The position numbers and the translations under genes are program-made. The notes under the pieces were generated by a model. It saw only the letters and a list, made by a program, of their open reading frames with translations. It was not told the origin of the DNA and did no database searches. Shown piece after piece: positions 32,950-37,458 of a DNA stretch of 37,458 nucleotides. Source of the DNA: Parabacteroides faecalis (lineage in GTDB: Bacteria > Bacteroidota > Bacteroidia > Bacteroidales > Tannerellaceae). The stretch is from positions 1 to 37,458 of the forward strand of contig NZ_JAKZMM010000040.1 of assembly GCF_022809355.1 (NCBI RefSeq), written 5' to 3'. Numbering within the stretch: position 1 is the first letter of the stretch; each line of letters opens with the position of its first letter.

Positions 32950-34461
32950 ATGATAAAAATATTTGCAACAGAAAAAGTTAAAGATATTGATAAATACACG
33001 ATTCTGAATATGCCGATTGCTCCGATCGATCTGGTGGAAGAGGCAGTTACAGCGTTTGTGAATGAGTTTAGAAACCATTACTCGAAGATGCATCGGATTG
33101 TCGTTTTTGCCGGCCAGGGAAATAATGGGGCTGATGCATTGGGCATTGCCAGGCAGTTATTGGACGAATCGTATAAGGTCATTGTATATCTGTTTAACCC
33201 GACGGGTTATCTGAGTCCGGAGTGTGCAGAGAACAAACGTCGTTTATTGAATATTGATCAGGTGGAATTTACAGAGATACGGGATAATTTCATTCCGCCT
33301 TATCTGTCATCTCGGGATGTGGTGATCGACGGTCTGTTTGGTTCGGGACTGAATCGTCCGTTGAGTGGAGGCTTTGCCGGATTGGTGAAGTATATCAATA
33401 GCACACCGGCTGAAATTGTTTCGATCGATATTCCTTCAGGTTTGTTTGGTGAAGACAACCGAGAGAATGACAAGGACTGTATCATCCGCGCTAATAAGAC
33501 ATTTACTTTCAATTTCCCGAAACTCTCGTTTCTGATGCCCGAGAATGAAGTGTATGTAGGTGAATGGAAGGTATTGAATATCAATATGCATCCACAAGCT
33601 GTTGCAGATACGCCGACGAATTATTATTTGGTGACGGAAGAAGATATTGCTTGTGTATTCCAGCCTCGTAAACGATTTACGCATAAAGGAACATACGGTC
33701 ATGCCTTGTTGGTAGCCGGAAGTCGCGGTAAATTAGGAGCAGCTCAGTTGTCTGCCGGCGCTTGTCTACGCAGTGGTGTGGGGATGCTGACGGTTCATTT
33801 GCCTAAATGCGGAGAATTGATGATGCAAACGGCTCTGCCGGAAGCGATGGTTGATTTGGATGCGCATACGGATTTCTTTACGGTGGCTCCGGATATTACA
33901 CCTTATACAACATTGGGAGTAGGACCGGGTTTAGGACAGCAAATCGAAACAGCCGTGGCTTTGGACGAACTGATGTCGGCTGTCATCAAACCGGTTGTGT
34001 TGGATGCCGATGCCTTGAACCTGATCGCTTCGAATAAGGATATTCTGAATAAGATACCGACCCGCAGTATTCTGACTCCGCATCCGAAAGAATTTGACCG
34101 TTTGGCTGGAGCCAGCAATTCTGCTTACGAGCGGTTGCAGAAGGCTCGTGAGTTTGCCAAGGAACATCGATTGTGCGTTGTCTTGAAAGATGCTTACACG
34201 GCTATTTGTACTTCCGAAGGAAATGTGTATTACAGTGTCTGCGGTAATCCGGGAATGGCAACAGCTGGCAGTGGTGATGTCTTGACCGGCATTATCTTAG
34301 GTTTGCTGGCGCAAGGGTATGAACCGGAAACGGCAGCGGTAGCAGGTGTTTTCTTACATGGGACAGCTGGTGATTTGGCCGCAGCTCAATGGAGTGAACG
34401 TGGAATGATAGCCGGAGATCTGATTGATTCATTGGGAAAAGCCTTTAAGCAGGTTATTTGA
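32950..34461 (+). CDS. nnr: Bifunctional NAD(P)H-hydrate epimerase / ADP-dependent dehydratase
   Basis: Nnr repairs hydrated NADH and NADPH. The N-terminal YjeF epimerase domain (about 1-215) carries IVVFAGQGNNGADALGIAR and VVIDGLFGSGLNRPLSGG. The C-terminal carbohydrate-kinase-like dehydratase domain (about 225-503) has THKGTYGHALLVAGSRGKLGA in part, GVGPGLGQ, VLDADALNLI, LTPHPKEFDRL and the catalytic NPGMATAGSGDVLTGI. In the epimerase loop the usual NNGGDG reads NNGADA, a small deviation. At 503 residues the length is normal for the fused form. A TACATTTG -7 box precedes it. Confidence 0.95.
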   Translation: MIKIFATEKVKDIDKYTILNMPIAPIDLVEEAVTAFVNEFRNHYSKMHRIVVFAGQGNNGADALGIARQLLDESYKVIVYLFNPTGYLSPECAENKRRLLNIDQVEFTEIRDNFIPPYLSSRDVVIDGLFGSGLNRPLSGGFAGLVKYINSTPAEIVSIDIPSGLFGEDNRENDKDCIIRANKTFTFNFPKLSFLMPENEVYVGEWKVLNINMHPQAVADTPTNYYLVTEEDIACVFQPRKRFTHKGTYGHALLVAGSRGKLGAAQLSAGACLRSGVGMLTVHLPKCGELMMQTALPEAMVDLDAHTDFFTVAPDITPYTTLGVGPGLGQQIETAVALDELMSAVIKPVVLDADALNLIASNKDILNKIPTRSILTPHPKEFDRLAGASNSAYERLQKAREFAKEHRLCVVLKDAYTAICTSEGNVYYSVCGNPGMATAGSGDVLTGIILGLLAQGYEPETAAVAGVFLHGTAGDLAAAQWSERGMIAGDLIDSLGKAFKQVI

Positions 34462-34508
34462 TTGGCAAGGGTAAAAGGATATTGTAGAAACACAAACGTA
34501 TAGTCAGA

Positions 34509-35426
34509 ATGAGAAAAGTATTGTTTTTGTTGTGGATAGGTTGTTTGTTCGGTTTTATGAGCTGTACTTCACAACCTGTCGCTGAAAAAGCCCCGCAATG
34601 GAAAGCCAAGCATGTGGTTTTGATCGGTATTGATGGATGGGGTTCGTATAGTGTTGAGAAAGCGCAAATACCTAACATCCGTTTCTTAATGGACAGTGGT
34701 GCTTATACCTTGCAGAAACGTTCGGTATTGCCTTCGTCGAGTGCTGTCAACTGGGCTTCGATGTATATGGGAGCCGGTCCGGAATTACACGGATATTGTG
34801 AATGGGGTTCGCAAGTACCGGATCTGCCTTCGCGGGTAGTAAATAAGAACGGAATTTTCCCGACCATCTTCTCTGAGTTGAGAGCCGTTGCTCCCGAAGC
34901 AGAGATCGGAAATATTTACGAATGGGATGGAATCCGCTATCTGGTGGATACATTGTCAGTTAATTATGACCGTCATGTTGCGGAAGTGAGCAAAGATTCT
35001 ACGGCTACGGCCCGTTGTGCTGTTGAATATATTCGGGATAAGAAACCGGCATTGGTGAATATCGTGTTCGATGCCTTAGACCATGTTGGGCATGCTGCGG
35101 GTCATGATACACCGGCCTATTACGATAAGCTGGAAGAGATTGATGGCTATGTAGGAGAAATCGTACAGGCGGTTAAAGAAGCTGGTATTTGGGATGAAAG
35201 TATCATCATTGTAACTGCCGACCATGGAGGAATCGAAAAGGGACATGGTGGACGTACCATGCAGGAAATGGAAACGCCTTTTATTATTTGTGGCCAGCAT
35301 ATCAAGAAAGGCTATAAACTGGAAGACAGTATGATGCAGTTTGATATCGCATCGACTATCGCTTCTATCTTTGCTATCCAGCAACCTCAAGTATGGATTG
35401 GCCGTCCGATGGATGTTTTTGAGTAA
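34509..35426 (+). CDS. Alkaline phosphatase-family lipoprotein (phosphodiesterase/nucleotide pyrophosphatase type)
   Basis: The 305-residue protein has a lipoprotein signal peptide with lipobox FMSC (Cys19), so it is anchored in the envelope. It belongs to the type I phosphodiesterase/nucleotide pyrophosphatase branch of the alkaline phosphatase superfamily. VLIGIDGWG holds the first metal Asp, SSSAVNWASMYMG the nucleophile Ser/Thr region, FDALDHVGHAAGHD two metal ligands, and TADHGGIEKGHGG the last Asp-His pair. The substrate is unknown; it probably splits phosphodiesters or phosphate esters in the periplasm. It lies 47 nt after nnr, possibly cotranscribed, with a strong terminator behind it. 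Confidence 0.88.
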   Translation: MRKVLFLLWIGCLFGFMSCTSQPVAEKAPQWKAKHVVLIGIDGWGSYSVEKAQIPNIRFLMDSGAYTLQKRSVLPSSSAVNWASMYMGAGPELHGYCEWGSQVPDLPSRVVNKNGIFPTIFSELRAVAPEAEIGNIYEWDGIRYLVDTLSVNYDRHVAEVSKDSTATARCAVEYIRDKKPALVNIVFDALDHVGHAAGHDTPAYYDKLEEIDGYVGEIVQAVKEAGIWDESIIIVTADHGGIEKGHGGRTMQEMETPFIICGQHIKKGYKLEDSMMQFDIASTIASIFAIQQPQVWIGRPMDVFE

Positions 35427-35451
35427 ATGAATCAGCATGAAGGATAAAGGG

Positions 35452-35485
35452 AAAGGTGAGTCAGTGAGTTGGCTCACCTTTTTTT
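35452..35485 (+). terminator. Terminator after the phosphatase gene
   Basis: AAAGGTGAGTCA (35452-35463) pairs with TGGCTCACCTTT (35470-35481, one G-T pair). A T-run continues to 35485. Confidence 0.85.
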
Positions 35486-35527
35486 GTAGAACTTACCTTC
35501 GTAATAATTCCTATTCGGATGTATAAT

Positions 35528-35559
35528 TTTGGACGAGAAATAAAAAATCAGTATGTTTG
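35528..35559 (+). promoter_or_regulatory. Promoter of the AAA-ATPase gene
   Basis: TTTG (35528-35531), 20 nt, TATGTTTG (35552-35559), 47 nt before the ATG. Confidence 0.7.
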
Positions 35560-35606
35560 TAAAGGCCATGTACAAGATGGACTGCAATAGATAAAATGGG
35601 AATATT

Positions 35607-37157
35607 ATGAATAGAATCTATCCGGTAGGCATACAGAATTTTGAAGAAATACGCAAGGGTAATTATTGCTATGTAGATAAGACGGCATTGATTCATCGGC
35701 TTGTGTATAGTGGCAAATATTATTTTCTGAGCCGTCCGCGACGATTCGGAAAGAGTCTTCTTATCTCTACCTTAGAGGCTTATTTCCAAGGTAAGAAAGA
35801 ACTTTTCAACGGTTTGGCCATGGAAACATTGGAGAAGGATTGGACCGTATATCCCGTTTTACATCTTGATTTAAACAACGAGAAGTATGACAGTCCGGAT
35901 AAACTCGATGGAATTCTTCATAATGTTTTGTGCAGATGGGAAGAAATCTATGGGAAAAGAGACAGTGAAACCAGTTTGTCATTGCGTTTTCAGGGAATCA
36001 TACAGCGTGCGTCAGAAAAGACGGGACATCATGTTGTCATTCTGATTGATGAATATGACAAACCGATGCTTCAAGCCTTAGGCGATGAAACCTTGCTGAA
36101 CGATTATCGGAACACGTTGAAAGCTTTTTATGGAACATTGAAAAGTTGTGACCAATATATCAAGTTTGCTTTGCTTACCGGAGTGACAAAATTCAGCAAG
36201 GTGAGTGTATTCAGCGACTTGAATAATCTGATGGATATATCTATTGATGACCGTTTTACTAATCTTTGTGGAATAACAGAAGAAGAACTTTACCTGAATT
36301 TCCAAGAAGATATTATAGCGTTGGGGGAAAATAACGGAATGACATCGGAAGAAGCGAAATCAACGTTGAAGAAACTTTACGACGGTTATCATTTTGCAGG
36401 GAATAGCGATGATATTTACAATCCGTTCAGTTTATTGAATACGTTTGCCAAAATGAGATTCGGTAGCTATTGGTTCGAAACCGGTACGCCGACTTTTCTG
36501 GTAGAATTGTTGAAACGTAGTAAATATAATTTGCATCGTCTGACTGAAGAATTGGCCAGTGCCGACTGTTTAGGAGGAATAGATTCGATGAATACGAATC
36601 CGGTTCCTATTTTATATCAGAGTGGCTATCTCACGATAAAGGGATACGACAAGGAATTCGATGTGTATTCATTAGGTTTCCCGAATAAGGAAGTTGAAGA
36701 GGGTTTTACCCGTTATCTTTTACTGAATTATGCACATTTGGAAACAGGGAATCCTTCTTTTGAGATCGTAAGCTTTGTCAAGGATGTGCGTAAGGGCGAT
36801 ATCGATTCTTTCATGCGCCGGTTACAGAGTTTCTTTGCCGATACGCCTTATGAGCTGACAAGGGATTTGGAATTACATTATCAGAATGTTCTTTTCATTG
36901 TATTTAAACTTTTAGGCTTCTATACACAGGCTGAATATCATACATCCCATGGTCGGATAGACTTAGTGGTGAAGACTGACAAATATATTTATGTGATGGA
37001 ATTTAAATTGGATGGCTCTGCAGATGAAGCGATGAGGCAGATCCATGAAAAGCAGTACACAGCTCCGTTTGTTTCGGATTCCCGCAAAATATATAAGATT
37101 GGTGTGAATTTCAGTAAAGATGTCAGAGGTATTGAGAAATGGGTTGTAGAAGAATAA
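35607..37157 (+). CDS. AAA-ATPase with C-terminal PD-(D/E)XK nuclease domain
   Basis: This 516-residue protein is of the large Bacteroidales family that pairs an AAA-ATPase-like domain with a PD-(D/E)XK domain. The opening YPVGIQNFEEIRKGNYCYVDKT and Walker A region FLSRPRRFGKSL (about 39-50) are diagnostic; Walker B is VILIDEYDKP (about 147-156). The C-terminal nuclease core (about 440-490) shows YHTSHGRIDLVVKTDKYIYVMEFKLDG in part, with Asp and ExK placed as in the fold. Members occur in many copies per genome. The function is unproven; defence, toxin or mobile-element roles have been suggested. It has its own promoter, and an IS begins 135 nt downstream. Confidence 0.9.
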   Translation: MNRIYPVGIQNFEEIRKGNYCYVDKTALIHRLVYSGKYYFLSRPRRFGKSLLISTLEAYFQGKKELFNGLAMETLEKDWTVYPVLHLDLNNEKYDSPDKLDGILHNVLCRWEEIYGKRDSETSLSLRFQGIIQRASEKTGHHVVILIDEYDKPMLQALGDETLLNDYRNTLKAFYGTLKSCDQYIKFALLTGVTKFSKVSVFSDLNNLMDISIDDRFTNLCGITEEELYLNFQEDIIALGENNGMTSEEAKSTLKKLYDGYHFAGNSDDIYNPFSLLNTFAKMRFGSYWFETGTPTFLVELLKRSKYNLHRLTEELASADCLGGIDSMNTNPVPILYQSGYLTIKGYDKEFDVYSLGFPNKEVEEGFTRYLLLNYAHLETGNPSFEIVSFVKDVRKGDIDSFMRRLQSFFADTPYELTRDLELHYQNVLFIVFKLLGFYTQAEYHTSHGRIDLVVKTDKYIYVMEFKLDGSADEAMRQIHEKQYTAPFVSDSRKIYKIGVNFSKDVRGIEKWVVEE

Positions 37158-37292
37158 AAACAGGAAAATAAGTATTGGGTTTTCGGATTTATTTAGGAAC
37201 TTTGTGATTATTAGATATTAATCGATTTAGCTGAATGTTGAGTGTTTTGAATGAAAAGTTTGTATCTAATAGGATAGGATTAAATATTATTA

Positions 37293-37458
37293 CAGGGCTG
37301 ACGCATTACAAATTTCCAGACCTTTTAAAAAGTATTTATCTTTAGGTAGTCAAAGGGATAATAATAAAAATCAAAGAAGTAATGGAAATATTTTCTATAT
37401 TAGAAAAAGTATCAGATCCTCGTAGAGATCATTTGAAAAAATATAGTTTGGAAAGTAT
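37293..37458 (+). mobile_element. Start of an ISAs1-type insertion sequence
   Basis: The transposase start at 37382 belongs to the ISAs1-type family. CAGGGCTGACGCATTACAA at 37293 has the look of its terminal repeat, about 90 bp before the ATG. The right part is outside the window, so the boundary and target duplication are not confirmed. The 37158-37292 gap upstream is A/T-rich and has no gene. Confidence 0.65.
37382..37458 (+). CDS. ISAs1-family transposase, N-terminal fragment
   Basis: Only 25 codons are visible: MEIFSILEKVSDPRRD followed by HLKKYSLES. The pattern of a short leader, then DPRR and K/R-rich residues, is the usual opening of the DDE-transposase-associated N-terminal domain of ISAs1 (H-repeat) transposases. 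The frame continues beyond the window. Confidence 0.8.
   Translation, partial: MEIFSILEKVSDPRRDHLKKYSLES

Overview
The window is chromosomal DNA from a member of the Bacteroidales, most likely Parabacteroides or a close relative (inference). The evidence is the run of housekeeping proteins typical of that order (ModF-type ATPase, ArgB, Dcp-type M3 peptidase, S41 protease, RecF, RNase Y, ZapA, Obg, Adk, Hpt, Nnr) and repeated promoters of the Bacteroidetes type, TTG/TTTG, about 17-20 nt, then TAnnTTTG. Several of these sit directly before tRNAs and genes.

Left end (1-2159). The 5' end of an IS3-type element (OrfA start, minus strand) enters at the left edge and appears to cut off the C-terminal part of a surface protein. 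A palindromic repeat cluster and a PHP-domain phosphoesterase follow.

Relic of a conjugative transposon (about 2160-7110). This stretch is visibly richer in G and C than its flanks. It has a hairpin-rich leader, a ParA ATPase plus a DUF3408/TraB-like protein with a ribbon-helix-helix-like tail, a convergent pair (small conserved protein and sigma-like protein), a strong cruciform region, a UPF0158-like gene, and the N-terminal half of a tyrosine integrase. No mob, tra or complete integrase gene is visible, so the element looks decayed. A phased 10-bp repeat upstream of parA makes it a candidate partition cassette.

Core region (7118-27130). Minus strand: modF-like and argB. Plus strand: tRNA-Gly(CCC), a lipoprotein, dcp, and the dCMP deaminase / S41 protease / 5-FTHF cyclo-ligase operon. 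That operon converges, with a tail overlap, on recF-DUF721 (minus). Then come a TPR membrane protein, ribH, tRNA-Tyr and tRNA-Gly(TCC). Two adjacent broken genes follow: a 5'-truncated Crp/Fnr regulator and an acyltransferase with an in-frame TAG. A long minus-strand block then carries rny, zapA with a coiled-coil partner, a small winged-helix protein, a B3/4-domain protein, pgeF overlapping obg, adk and hpt.

Right part (27243-37458). This holds an AraC-type regulator (minus), an unusual array of eight TGATA/TATCA motifs spaced about 20.5 bp apart, an HNH nuclease with an integrase-like N-terminal half (minus), a GH106-type rhamnosidase, an 870-bp stretch without a gene, nnr, a phosphodiesterase-family lipoprotein and an AAA-ATPase/PD-(D/E)XK protein. 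The start of an ISAs1-type insertion sequence runs off the right edge.

The strongest candidates for something undescribed are the phased TGATA array (27790-27958) together with the related twin palindromes (20134-20219), and the phased 10-bp repeat upstream of the ParA/ribbon-helix-helix pair.
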